In this document: one piece after another, positions 1 to 10,764 of the stretch
Numbering within the stretch: position 1 is the stretch's first letter
How the letters are laid out: each line of letters begins with the position of its first letter
Source: Spongilla lacustris
Lineage: Eukaryota; Porifera; Demospongiae; Spongillida; Spongillidae
Length of the DNA: 64,000 bases
Reading direction: 5' to 3'
Assembly (NCBI GenBank): GCA_949361645.1
Contig: OX442421.1
Span: 335,001 to 399,000, forward strand
The notes under the pieces: model-generated
Told to the model about the DNA's origin: nothing
What the model saw: the letters and a program-made list of their open reading frames with translations, nothing else
Database searches by the model: none
Made by a program: the position numbers and the translations under genes

Positions 1-59
1 GTGTGTGTATCTATGCTGTTTGTGTGTTTGTGTGTGTTTATCTATGCTGTTGCTAATAG

Positions 60-570
60 TCATGTATCTAAGTGGAATAATGTGTCGGCCATTTTTTCCT
101 GCACCACGTGATGCATAGCCACGCCCTTCCCCTTGTAACACGTGATGGCCGCGTGACCACACACCCTTGTCTAGGTTGGTAAGGGGGACCATGCTGTTTC
201 TAATAATCCCTCTTGACTGGTAGGACATACACACGCATACACACACACAGACACACACACACACACAGACACACACACACAGACACACACACACACACAC
301 ACACACGCACGCACACACAGGCACACACACAGAACACAAACTCCATAGCTGCTTGTGTACATTTTTAAAATACCCTGCCCCTGTGTGCCCAGAGTCTATG
401 CTGTTGCTATCTAAGTGTAGTAATGTGTCGGCCATTTTTTCCAGCACCACGTGACGCATAGCCACGCCCTTCCCCTTGTAGCACGTGATGGCCACGTGAC
501 CACACACCCCTTATCTAGGTGGGTAAGGGGGACCATGCAGTTGCTAGTAATCCCTCTTGACTGGTTGCCA
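60..570. repeat. Tandem duplication of a ~160-bp unit separated by (AC)n
   Basis: Two clearly homologous copies lie at about 62-225 and 408-565. Both run from a 'ctaagtg..taatgtgtcggcc' start through a segment rich in CACGTG (E-box-like) hexamers to 'aatccctcttgactgg', and each is followed by a CA-rich tract. Related, more diverged pieces occur at about 4319-4440 and 4676-4800, so this is a local interspersed repeat family and not a unique duplication. No coding potential is convincing. Confidence 0.7.
231..330. repeat. (AC)n microsatellite
   Basis: Imperfect CA/ACAC tract. Similar tracts occur at about 590-611, 3088-3198, 3511-3559, 4029-4060, 4449-4486, 4560-4614 and 9480-9549. Cys/Val-rich and Thr/His-rich open frames across these tracts are translation artefacts. 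Confidence 0.9.
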
Positions 571-838
571 GACACACATACATACACAAACACACACACA
601 CACACACACACTAGTCTAGTACTATTTTATGGGTTATAGGGTGCTTAGGGGACCTTGCATATATGCATGTATACAATGCCCCCCCATATGTGCATGCACA
701 CACTACCTGTGTTAAAAGGAATGTAAGTTTGCTAAAGTTGTCAACTGTACTATATTACATGTACAATGTGCACAGTATCACGTACCAGTCAATGTTGGCT
801 GTGATGGTGGGAAGGTGTCAAGACGTGGTGGTGTTTGG

Positions 839-1159
839 CTAGCTGTAGGAGAAGGAGTAATTTAGTTTGCCGAGTGTTGTGTACATGCACAGTAATGTAC
901 CGGTGGACGGTGATGGTCCTTGTAGCAGTGCTGCATGGGAAGCAGCTAGTGGAGAAGGAAAACAGCAATGTAAAACTATTAAAATCATATGAATTAAATA
1001 ATGGTTATAATGACCAGTTGATGTAGAGTAAGACGCCATCAATCTTGCCAACTCGTCCATGATACCCCGCAGGGTCTGTTGAGCAGCATTCGCGGACAAG
1101 GTCTGTAAGGTCTCGAGCAGTTTTGAAAAAAACGCTATCACAAAATCCGGCGACGACAT
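839..1159 (-). CDS. Possible short ORF or first exon, function unknown
   Basis: An ATG at 1159 on the minus strand opens a 106-codon frame. Its first ~45 residues (MSSPDFVIAFFSKLLETL at the start) look protein-like: amphipathic, Leu/Ala-rich, no low complexity. The second half is less convincing and may be intron read-through. I recognise no family. The region between the AC tract and this frame shows nothing else. It could be the first exon of a gene whose remainder is lost, or chance. Confidence 0.2.
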   Translation of the reverse strand: MSSPDFVIAFFSKLLETLQTLSANAAQQTLRGIMDELARLMASYSTSTGHYNHYLIHMILIVLHCCFPSPLAASHAALLQGPSPSTGTLLCMYTTLGKLNYSFSYS

Positions 1160-2229
1160 TTTCAGAGCAACAAAAGTGAAGCATGAGGCGATCACGTTCG
1201 CGCGCGTGCTTGTGTGTGTGTGTGTGTGTGTGCCCACGTGTGTGTGCAATGCGCCATGGTCTTATAAATGTCTCTCTCTCTCTCTCTCGAAATGTGCAGG
1301 AAATGACTGGACTGGACTTGTCATGGGAGTGAACTTTTTTAGTGTGTGCGATTGTAATTGTTTTATTTTGTGTTATAAAGTTTAATAAATGTTCCGAGCT
1401 AACTGACATGTGCAATTAATGTTGATTAAAACACGCGACCGTGTATGGGTAATTAATTATGTACGGATGGATAAGCAAGCAAGCAACGTTGGAGGGTGAT
1501 TTTGGAGAGGGGATCCGTCTTCCTAGCGGTAGTGAGCTGTGTGATCGGATTAGGAGGAAAGTAGCTTGCACGAGGCTGCAAGACATCTCTGTGACGCGGG
1601 CGTTTGGGCAGAGGTGTGTAAAAGCTGCATCGGACTGCGCGTCGCTATCCACCCCTCAGCTCACTGCATGCAGTAAAATATGCAATATATATAAAAGATG
1701 ATATACGATTATTATGTATATATAACGGGACGCTTATAGATGCACGTGCGACGCTCGGCATTCCATGCAGCGATGCAGGTGTGTACCGCCCCGCTGCTGC
1801 AGCAGTCACTATGATTTACAAATAAAAAAAAAAAGAGAAGATAAGGAATAAATGAACGCATGCATGCATGAATGAATGAATGAACGTCATTATTGGTTGA
1901 TGCAGCCTCTGCGAAAAATGACGGTAGCGGCGGGATTTCAGACAGGGAGGGGCTGGACGATTACAGCGTTCGCTAATAATTGGATTCGAATTCGTGCATG
2001 CATATGCATGTGTATAAATATAGAAAGGCATTTTAAGAATTGATGATATATATACTGATTGCAGCCATTGCTGCGGGAGCGGCGGGGGTGAGTGTCAGTC
2101 GCAGCGGAGGAAGAGTTTGTGCGTCGGGGGCCTCTACAGGTGGCGAGGGATAGGCTCGGTATATATGTGTTAGCCTAGTCCGCGGACGAACGCGGATAAT
2201 AATATATCGCAATTTATTAATGCCCTCGG

Positions 2230-2640
2230 GAGCACGTGACTTAGTACAGTACCCTTTTGTATAGGTGCAGCGGCTGCAACGAAAATTAGTTAATATTTAT
2301 GCGGAATAATACTTCGTGTGTAGAAGGTGATGTTATTCATGACAAGTCGGTCCAACTTTGGCGAAGCGTAGCAGCTTAGCGCAGGGCGGTAGAGCTGTCA
2401 TATCTGGTGCACAGTCTCTCGTGGTGGTTCCACGTCGGTGCCAGGGTTCGTTTCGAGCGGGAGACGCACGGTTATGGAGATCCATGAGGTCTTTTGGACA
2501 CTTTTACACACAGCACTGTGCGGGAACGCAAGGTCCCACGACCAAACGGAGCCCATTGGCCTAGAGCTCGTCGTCTTTACAGTGCACCGGAGCTAGCTCT
2601 ATGCAGCAATAACGCTTGGTGTTGGAGAAAGGATACGTTT
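2230..2640. repeat. Diverged interspersed repeat, copy 1
   Basis: Shares a colinear series of blocks with about 7425-7800: a CACGTGA-type start, 'agttaataattatgc', 'gatattcatgacaa', 'ggttccacgt', 'tttcgagcg.gag', 'tggagatccaaga' and 'ggtcccacgacc'. The copies are heavily diverged and lack an obvious ORF. They may be non-autonomous transposon or SINE remnants. No inverted repeats or poly-A tail are evident. Confidence 0.45.
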
Positions 2641-3085
2641 TGGCCATCATGCATTTGTTAAAAATATACGAAATGTATTTACGGTAGAGGGAGGGGTAGG
2701 CCTCGTCCCCGAGGAAGTCGGCGACCTAGCTACTAGCCTCGTGGTTGTGCGAGTCAGTTGCGCTGCAGATGTTCGCCATCGGAATCATCTGCCTTGGAGA
2801 GCACGTGCTCGCGCATTCGTGAGTGCAATTTATTTTCTTATTGAAGCTGACCCTCAACTTTAAGCGTTTCAGGGTAGCGTTCAGCTGATGTACAAGGGCA
2901 TCGTGTCTCTACCGCGGCGGGATATGTGCCGTACTTAGGCTCGTAAGTTGGCTCGATCGTTGACTGTGGCTTGGTGGGAGATACGAAGAGGCCCTAAACC
3001 TTGTCAGAGAGTACTAGCTAGTAATGTTGATGTAAGTTGGGTTTGTCTAGACATATGTGTATGTGATTGGATATCATTCTCCGCG

Positions 3086-3087
<2 letters not shown>

Positions 3088-3177
<90 letters not shown>

Positions 3178-3198
3178 CGTGCGTGTGTGTGTGTGATC
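3088..3198. repeat. Long (GT)n microsatellite
   Basis: About 110 bp of nearly pure GT ending in a GCGCGCGC segment, a potential Z-DNA-forming tract. Confidence 0.9.
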
Positions 3199-3199
3199 A

Positions 3200-3350
3200 C
3201 AGACAGACTTTCTAAAACCAGTGCCTCAGTTTGCCTCTCCCCTGACTTCACGCACGGATCACAGACAGAGGCTCTGTATACGCCACTCCTATGTTCAACA
3301 GTGCCTCAGCTTGCCTCCCCTGACTTCACACACAGATCACAGAGAGAGAG
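3200..3350 (+). repeat. Short tandem repeat, ~65-70-bp unit ('cctcagcttgcctcccctgac')
   Basis: Two or more imperfect copies of a unit with 'agtgcctcag.ttgcctc.cctgacttcac.cac.gatcacagac'. The same unit recurs at about 4060-4205 ('gccactcctatg..ctgcagtgcctc'), next to another AC tract. The intervening 3360-4060 contains a GT tract and short 'tatgggagctacgccca' repeats (about 3765-3835) and no recognisable gene. Confidence 0.6.
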
Positions 3351-3503
3351 AGATTCTATATATATTTATATATGGGGGGAAAAGAAGAAAACAAACATAT
3401 ATATATTGTGTGTTTAAAAACACCATGCAGATTTTGACGGTACAGGAATGAAAAAAAATACAAAAATTTTGGCCTTAGGCAACCTCCCTTGACAGAGTAA
3501 GTA

Positions 3504-3552
<49 letters not shown>

Positions 3553-4029
3553 TGTGTGTGACATGGGAGCTATTAATACATCATTGGCCTCTCTCTGCAC
3601 ACATAGGCCACTAGCTGCTCCAAAAGCAACTGGGTAGATCCGTCATTGCAGCGATCTTCTGGCGGATCCCACACCTGAAGATCTGAAGTGTCTGTGACAC
3701 AAAGTCTGAGCTCACGGTATTCGCTCAATACATGAGGTGGATGGTGTCTTTTTGCGACTCATTATGTATGGGAGCTATGCCCACCTGTATGGGAGCTACG
3801 CCCACCTCTATGCGAGTTATGCACACATGTATGGGAACTAAATATTAATTTTTAATTGTGATATAGGTGCTACAGCTTACGTTAGGGATCTCAGCTTGGG
3901 CGGCCTTCTCTTACACAGAGCATATCCATAGCTTACTGGTTTTACAGCAAAAATTAGCTTCCAAATAGTGAAGATGCTTGTAGTGAAAGGGAGAGATGTA
4001 ACATTAAGCACCAATCAAATAATTTTATC

Positions 4030-4059
<30 letters not shown>

Positions 4060-4061
<2 letters not shown>

Positions 4062-4205
4062 ATGTATGCCACTCCTATGTGCTGCAGTGCCTCCGATTGC
4101 CTCCCCTGGCTCACAGACAGACACTCCATGTATGCCACTCCTATGCGCTGCAGTGCCTCTGATGGCCTCCCCTGGCTCTGCACAGATCACCGACAGACAC
4201 CCTAT
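4060..4205 (+). repeat. Short tandem repeat, second cluster of the ~65-bp unit
   Basis: At least two copies of 'tatgccactcctatg' followed by 'gctgcagtgcctc'. Related to the cluster at 3200-3350. Open frames here are repeat artefacts. Confidence 0.6.
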
Positions 4206-4449
4206 GTATGCTATGTATTCTACTTGTGGGATACGGGTTTCGACTATTGCCAAAACAGGGCGGCTGTATTATATATGCATAAACCACTATCTCCTACCCA
4301 CCCTGTTTTGATAAAAGCCGCCCTGTGTGCCCAGGGTCCATGTTGCTAAAAATCCCTCTTGACTGGTAGTGAGCATATATCTAAGTGGTATAATGTGTTG
4401 GCCATTTTATCCTGCACCACGTGACCACACCAGCTGTATTATGTGGTAG

Positions 4450-4489
<40 letters not shown>

Positions 4490-4582
4490 CATACATGTAA
4501 GGGAATTGATTAACGATACACTCTGTACAATTAATTGAATATATATATATAGTGTGAGTTTGTGTGTGTGTGTCTGTGTGTA

Positions 4583-4614
<32 letters not shown>

Positions 4615-4943
4615 TAAGTTCATTTTAGGGTGGATGTAACTGCCATTTTTATGTGCAAATAAATGTCCTGATTGAAATAATATGGCGGCCATTCTATTTA
4701 CACAGTGATTCCTTAACGGGAGGTTTCCTAGGCAACACAGCCACGCCCACCGTCCTGTGTGACACACACGTGATAGCCATGTGACCACACCCACCCAAGG
4801 CATTTCCCTTTCTATATGTGCAGGGGAGAACAAGGAGAAGAATATATGAGAACTTTTTTGTGTGTCCGTGGTAAACATGAATTAATTATACAAAATTATT
4901 GAAAGGCGTGAAGTAAATCGTATTGTCATTAAGAGGGGGGGAA

Positions 4944-6846
4944 TCAGTCCGAATCCGTCGAATCCGTCGAATCCTGACCATCGAACACATGATCATGAAT
5001 GTCACGCACTGGCGTCCGGAGAGAGTAAACGCCTCTAGCTGTATCGTAGGCGATGTCAATGGGGAAGACGAGCGAGTCGAAGCCTTCCACCCAGGCGTCC
5101 CTTCCCGCTGTGATTTTGTAGTCGGGCCTGGATTTCCTGCTCTTTTCCACCTGTTTGAGATGGGCGAGCAGTACCTCCCGGCTATCCGGGTATATCCTTA
5201 ACACCTTTCCGAGCAAGATGACTGGATGTTCTCTGGTGGAAGCGTCTTCAGCTAGGGCGACAATGTCGCCCACAGAAGGGGGCAGCTTGCATTTTTTTTT
5301 TTAGGAGGCCTTCCGGGACGACGTGGATGGTCCCGCCGCGATTCCTAGTGCAGATGAAGCCTGTGTCGCAGAAAGGTCCACGGCGAACGCGACCTTGTCG
5401 GACGACGTTCTCTTGTCATAAGTGCGGCATTGTTCCTTCCTACTATGTCTCATGGCCCTGGCCGCTTGTACGAGTACGTGTTCTGGTACGCCGTCGTCTC
5501 CAGACAGAAGGTGTGTGACGTACGATGCTCTAATTGTGTTGGTTGATATCGACACGTCTTTGTGCTGCAAGAAAATAGACTGTATATATTTTGTCCAGCT
5601 ATCTGAAGTTGCGTAGGGGTGACCTTCGTGGTTCTGTTTAAAAAAAAACAAAACAACAAACAAAAAAAACACTAAAAGCTATTATACAGTTTTTATATAC
5701 ATAATTATAATCATTATGTATAAATTATATACTTACCAGGAAGAGAAAGTCTTGTGGGGTGCAGAGCTGGTCTGTCTCTACACACAAAGGCCACTAACTG
5801 TTCCAGAAGCACGTTAGTGGAGCCATCGGCGGACAATTCTATACGCTGCACTCCAATATGCCTGTACGTCTTGTGCGCTCCGACGTACAGCAAACCGCGC
5901 GAGTGGTTGCCGCTCAACAGCAGCCAGTTTGACTGGGTGCTGTCGGGTTCCCAGAGCTGAAGGTCCTCTTCGGTGAATGTGAACCGGAGTTCTCTGTACT
6001 CGCGTCCCCTCGCCGGTGGTATAGCGCAGTACATCAAAAGAACCGTGAATTTCTGTGACTCCCACGCCTTGGCGAACGTGGACCCAGCGGATTCATATAG
6101 TTCCCTCTGCAGCTTCAAAACGTCCAAAATTTCCTTCCATACTAGCCACTTCCCTAATGTATAAAATTACCAACATGAAAGTATATAAAAATCCATGCCA
6201 TATAATAATTATAGTACTCGCCTTTAGCCTTCAACCTTTGCCACGATACGTCCCTCTGACGATTAGCTGCCTTCTGATAGGTAGTCAACCAGTGCCTAAT
6301 AGTAACGGAACAGTCGCCCTCTGATCTCAGAAAGTTTAGGGCGTGCAAAAAAGATTGGCAGTAACAGGAAAGAGTTCCTGCAGCAGAGCCTCGTTCGTCC
6401 TACAAGTCCAAAATAAGGATAAAGTAAAGCACACATTATATATATAGAACAGAGACGCGATAACCTCCATGAATTTGAGAAATTGTCTCAACAGATCGGC
6501 ATTGGACACTTGAATAAGGTCTGGTTCAGTAGTACCGCCTGCAGGCAGTTTGCTGCGCAAGTATCCCAAGAAAGCTGCATGGGACGTGGGTATAGATATA
6601 TCACTGCATGCATATATATATATACGTACTCAAGAGACGTCGCTGAGTAGCCTGGACGGTAATATTAGCAAGTGGTTCCGTTTGCCGCGTTTCGGACAAT
6701 GGTTCTTGCAAGTGAGCCTTAAGTTGTGCCATTTGCCGCTGCACTGCAGGAAAATCAGCAAGGCGGAGTTGTAGCGCTTCCCGGCGGGGACGCTTTCGGA
6801 GACAAGGTCCAGGCTGTGGTTCTAAGACACTTTGAACCCTTTCCAT
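4944..6846 (-). CDS. Crypton-like tyrosine recombinase, multi-exon, probably decayed
   Basis: Minus-strand coding blocks are joined by short introns with consensus-like ends: exons about 6846-6630, 6574-6465, 6399-6218, 6153-5737 and 5602-4944; introns about 55, 65, 64 and 134 bp. The penultimate exon has the N-terminal catalytic-domain region with an Arg-rich 'RGREYRELRFTF' segment. The last exon has 'TIRASYVTHLL' (second active-site Arg) and 'MRHSRKEQCRTYDKR' (His and nucleophile Tyr), the arrangement of Crypton-type recombinases that cut and rejoin DNA without an RT. The C-terminal part (from 'VGDIVALAEDAS') resembles the accessory tail of such proteins. A run of ten A (about 5293-5302) between recombinase and tail shifts the frame, and the junction near 6154-6217 is not cleanly in phase, so the copy is probably inactive. 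Host domestication is an alternative. The family name is from motif memory. Confidence 0.6.
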
Positions 6847-7424
6847 GTAGTATTATAGAATCTACGTTGCAGAAGAAAGCAAATGAATGCAAAAGTGGCG
6901 TCTGTAGGATATATTACGATTGCGTGGAAGCGTCGAACGCGCGATATCCATTGGTGCAATTTATTTTTAGAAATTGCACCAGTTGAGGCATGAGTAATGA
7001 AGGAATGATTTTGTTGAAATGGATATACGGTACGAGGCACCTAGCCGTTGCAATATCCGACCGGTTATTCAAACAGGGGGGGGCAGCAAGGAATGGGGTG
7101 CGGGATTAGGGGCGTCGGGCAGTAAAGCGGCATGCACGGAAGATGAAGGAATGATTTAGTTGAAATGGATATACGGTACGAGCGACATAGCCGCTTGTTT
7201 TTATTTTATTTTATCTCGAGTCGACACGGCGGCGCTACACCGTGTACATGACAAACCACAACAAACATGAGTTGGGCTTAGGGTAGCCCAGGCATAAAGT
7301 CATAGCACAACACAATTGTAAAAGATACGCGTAAGGGGGGGCGGGGAAATACATATACGGACACTAAGTAGATGGATCTACGGACGTGCGCGGCCCGGAT
7401 AGGCGTCTACGTCGTTTCTTAGGA

Positions 7425-7800
7425 TGCACGTGAGGCTTCTAAAGATAGTACTGTACATTCTAGCGGCTGGGTTGAAATGAGTTAATAATTATGCAGTCCC
7501 ATACATTGCCCTATACCAGTAATGATATTCATGACAACTTCTAGTCAGCACTGCTAGCCATACGAGTACGTTAGAGCGACAAAAATCGGGTGGGCTAGCT
7601 TTAGTGGCGGTTCCACGTAGCCCGAAGGGTTCCTTTCGAGCGTGAGCCTTACAGTCGTGGAGATCCAAGATGGTGGTAGGCGTATAGAGACTCGCGGTCC
7701 CACGACCTAAAAAAACCCCTTGGCCGATAGATCTTTGTCTGCAGAGTTCGGCTGTGCCAACGCCAAGCACCAGCTGTTCTCGAGTGTCGGACAGTAAAAC
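7425..7800. repeat. Diverged interspersed repeat, copy 2
   Basis: Colinear with 2230-2640 over several short blocks. Just upstream (about 6990-7040 and 7141-7190) a 45-bp direct repeat, 'gaaggaatgatt.tagttgaaatggatatacgg', appears twice, with a G-rich spacer between. Nothing else recognisable in 6850-7425. Confidence 0.4.
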
Positions 7801-7850
7801 GTTTTGGCTCGTGTGACGTCACAGTGGGGGCGGTGCTTTCGTGTCCGGGC

Positions 7851-8492
7851 TTAACCCTCCTGCTGCTGCTCATTAATTATTCATAACGTGACGTATTGCG
7901 AAAGGAATTTTAGCATAGTAATTGATTTTATTTGCTACTCGCGTTTGGAACGTTTTCGTTAGAACTCTGTGCTCTGTATTGCCTATTTCGTCAACACACG
8001 TTGGTAAGTGCCCCAGCTTCACTCGCTATGCCTTTTTAACGCTACCCGTGTGTTCCATACACGGTGCGAACGTTGTTTCCGTGCCGTATCGTACGTTATC
8101 GTACGCTTACACGGGAGAAGTCTTTGTTACTCTGAGAATTAGCTTTCTAAGAACCTACATGTTCATTTAAGGGTTGTTATACCAGTTTCAACGTATCTCA
8201 CCACTTTTTGTTGCTTTTAAGACACTTAGACGCGAGCTCCTGTTGTGGGCTACAAATGGAGTTAGGCTTACTATTCAAATACGGCTGACAGGTATAAGTT
8301 TGCTACACGGCGAATTGCATGCAGATGTCGGGAGTCTTTGTTCTAAACAACAATGCTGTACTGAACGCTTCGCTTCGCGCGGAAACAGGCGTTACAGTTC
8401 AATCATGCTGCCGGGCATATATATATGCCCGTCGCATTACGCGAGAGCAATTATTGGGCATATATATATGCCTTCCGCAGTAGGAGGGTTAA
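7851..8492. mobile_element. piggyBac-like TTAA-flanked MITE
   Basis: TTAA at 7851-7854 and 8489-8492 bracket 634 bp with inverted ends CCCTCCTGCTGC / GCAGTAGGAGGG (one mismatch in 12). The right part has two 'gggcatatatatatgcc' palindromes (about 8413 and 8457). A TTAA target and CCCT.. ends are the piggyBac signature. There is no transposase ORF, so it is non-autonomous. A second element of nearly the same length and layout lies at 54682-55312. Confidence 0.65.
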
Positions 8493-8755
8493 ACGCGCGT
8501 CTTTGTATGTGACATATATGACTATTTAGCGAATCGAGCACGGTGTTCGTCGCTGGCAATTATTGGCCATGCATGCGTGTACGCATAATTCATAACTTGC
8601 CGGCAAGAGTCGAAAGCGACGCTGAGCGCGACCGAGCTTGATGCATTTCGATGAGACAGGGTCCCTAACCCTGTATCTGAGAGCATTTTTGAAATTAGTC
8701 CTGGGTACATATACTAGGTACAGGATTATGTAAGAGTAGATGGTGTCTATAAAGA

Positions 8756-9118
8756 TACTCTTGGCCTTCTCCCTATACTGTTCGCCTTCTCCCTATACTG
8801 TTGGGCTTCTCCCTATACTGTTGGCCTTCTCCCTATACTGTTGGCCTTCTCCCTATACTGTTGGGCTTCTCCCTATACTGTTGGCCTTCTCCCTATACTG
8901 TTGGCCTGCTCCCTATATACTCTTGGCCTTCTCCCTATACTGTTGACCCTTCTCCCTATATGGTTGACCTTATCCCTATACAGTTGGCCGTCTCCCTATG
9001 CTGTTGGCTTTCTCCCTATACTGTTGACTTTCTACCTACATGTGTACTGTCGGCCTTATCCCTATACTATTTCCTACACAGTTGGCCTTCTCCCTATACT
9101 ATTGGCTTTCTCCCTATA
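8756..9118 (+). repeat. 20-bp minisatellite, forward block
   Basis: About 18 tandem copies of 'ttggccttctccctatactg' with point changes and a few indels. Long Leu/Pro/Tyr-rich frames across it are repeat artefacts. The same unit recurs in opposite orientation at 10051-10396. Confidence 0.9.
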
Positions 9119-9478
9119 TGAACCACTGAGCATTGTCCATTTGTGTAGCATCTCTGTCCCTTTGTTTACCATGTGTATAGCTGACCTGTGGGACACACAC
9201 ACCACACATGTGCATGGACACTTCCAGCAAGTCACGCATGCTTAGTTACAGTGTGGACACTCAATGTAGTAGCTCTACTGGTGGCGATGCACATATTCAC
9301 AAGTGTCTCCATCATGTGCACACTACACACGCTGATGTAGAGCTGTGTATTGTGTGTTTCAAACATGGGCACACACACCAATGATGTCCACACATATACC
9401 TGTACACAGTGGTACTTACATGTACATCCATATACATCAGATAATAATTTGGACACAAACACACACATGCATGTACAT

Positions 9479-9479
<1 letters not shown>

Positions 9480-9549
<70 letters not shown>
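9480..9549. repeat. (AC)n microsatellite
   Basis: About 70 bp of pure AC, lying between the two opposed 20-bp minisatellite blocks. Confidence 0.9.
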
Positions 9550-9551
<2 letters not shown>

Positions 9552-9672
9552 TTGCTGTACAACCACAACAAGACACAACAATCTACCAGGAGAGAGCTAC
9601 CATACTACTGGAGGAGCAGAGGATCAATGAAGACCTACTACATGTAACTGCAGTACTACAAACCAAAGTATT
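9550..9672 (+). CDS. Possible coding exon, function unknown
   Basis: Just after the AC tract a CAG could serve as an acceptor. The following ~40 codons read as a plausible charged helix (core 'YQERATILLEEQRINEDLLH') before codon quality drops. It could be an exon of a lost or out-of-window gene or of the sequence enclosed by the inverted minisatellites. I do not recognise it, and no partner exon is certain. Confidence 0.2.
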
Positions 9673-10050
9673 TACTGGTCTGGCTACTTCCCCAGTCCTT
9701 TGAACACAGTGACGACAGATAACAGGTGTGTGAATGGCTGTTTGGGGGCCATTGTGATGGTGGTTACATGCACTAGAGTACGCATGGTATTTTTGGACAT
9801 GCTAATTTATTTGCATGCATTGATGTTGAGAACACTTCCTCACTTCCCTGGAGGGGTGTTGGTGGTGTCATTGGATCACCTCTCCAAATCCCCCAGAAGG
9901 GTGGATGTGTCCTTTGTACACATACAATGCATCACTTGGGTGACGGCTCCATCAGAAGTCTTTGAACATGCATGTTAAAGTACTTCTGTTTAAGGGCCTG
10001 GAGAGGTACATTAACTTGTACATGTACTCTTGGTTACATGTACTATTGTC

Positions 10051-10396
10051 TATATAGGGAGAAGGCTAACAGTATAGGGAGAAGGCCAGTGCATAGGGAG
10101 AAGGCTAACAGTATAGGGAGAAGGCCAATGTATAGGGAGAAGGCCAACAGTATAGGGAGAAGGCCAAAAGTATAGGGAGGAGGCCAACAGTATAGGGAGA
10201 AGGCCAACTGTATATAGGGAGAAGGCCAAAAGTATAGGGAGCAGGCCAACAGTATAGGGAGAAGGCCACCAGTCTAACACTACAGGAAGAAGACCAACAG
10301 TATAAGGTGACGGACAATTAACGGTCCGGGAGAAGGCCAACAGTACAGGGAGAAGGCCAACAGTACAGGGAGAGTACTAGTATAGGGAGAAGGCCA
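10051..10396 (-). repeat. 20-bp minisatellite, inverted block
   Basis: About 17 copies of 'agtatagggagaaggccaac', the exact reverse complement of the 8756-9118 unit. Together they form a large imperfect inverted repeat around a ~930-bp centre. Confidence 0.9.
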
Positions 10397-10764
10397 TATC
10401 TCCTCCCCCTTCACTGCATCGAATATATGCCTGTTCTGCACATACTAAATTCACACAGTATACTCACCAAAACACCTGAATCTCAGAAGTTGAAATCGTG
10501 CAGGGCAATCCGTTTATTGCTGCCTCCACATCTCCAAAGCTACGATTGTGTATTATCATTAATAATTCATCTACAATTAACAGTTAACTAGTTGCAACGT
10601 ACGCAATAACTGTAACTTAATCCCAGATGACGCAAGGTATTACGTTATGACATATTATTTATGAATAAATTATGCGCGGTAGAAATTAATTTTTTGTCTT
10701 GATTTTACTACACGAATGGTTCATGTCATAATTATATAAAACACAGATTCACAATCAGACCGAT

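Noticed and set aside
171..639. Cys/Val- and Thr/His-rich open frames over CA repeats
   Set aside because: Translation of dinucleotide repeats; no non-repetitive coding sequence attached.
1459..1701. 80-codon plus-strand ORF
   Set aside because: Overlaps a similarly long minus-strand frame, no domain, no neighbouring exon.
8740..9245. Leu/Pro/Tyr-rich frames suggesting a membrane protein
   Set aside because: Direct translation of the 20-bp minisatellite in three phases.
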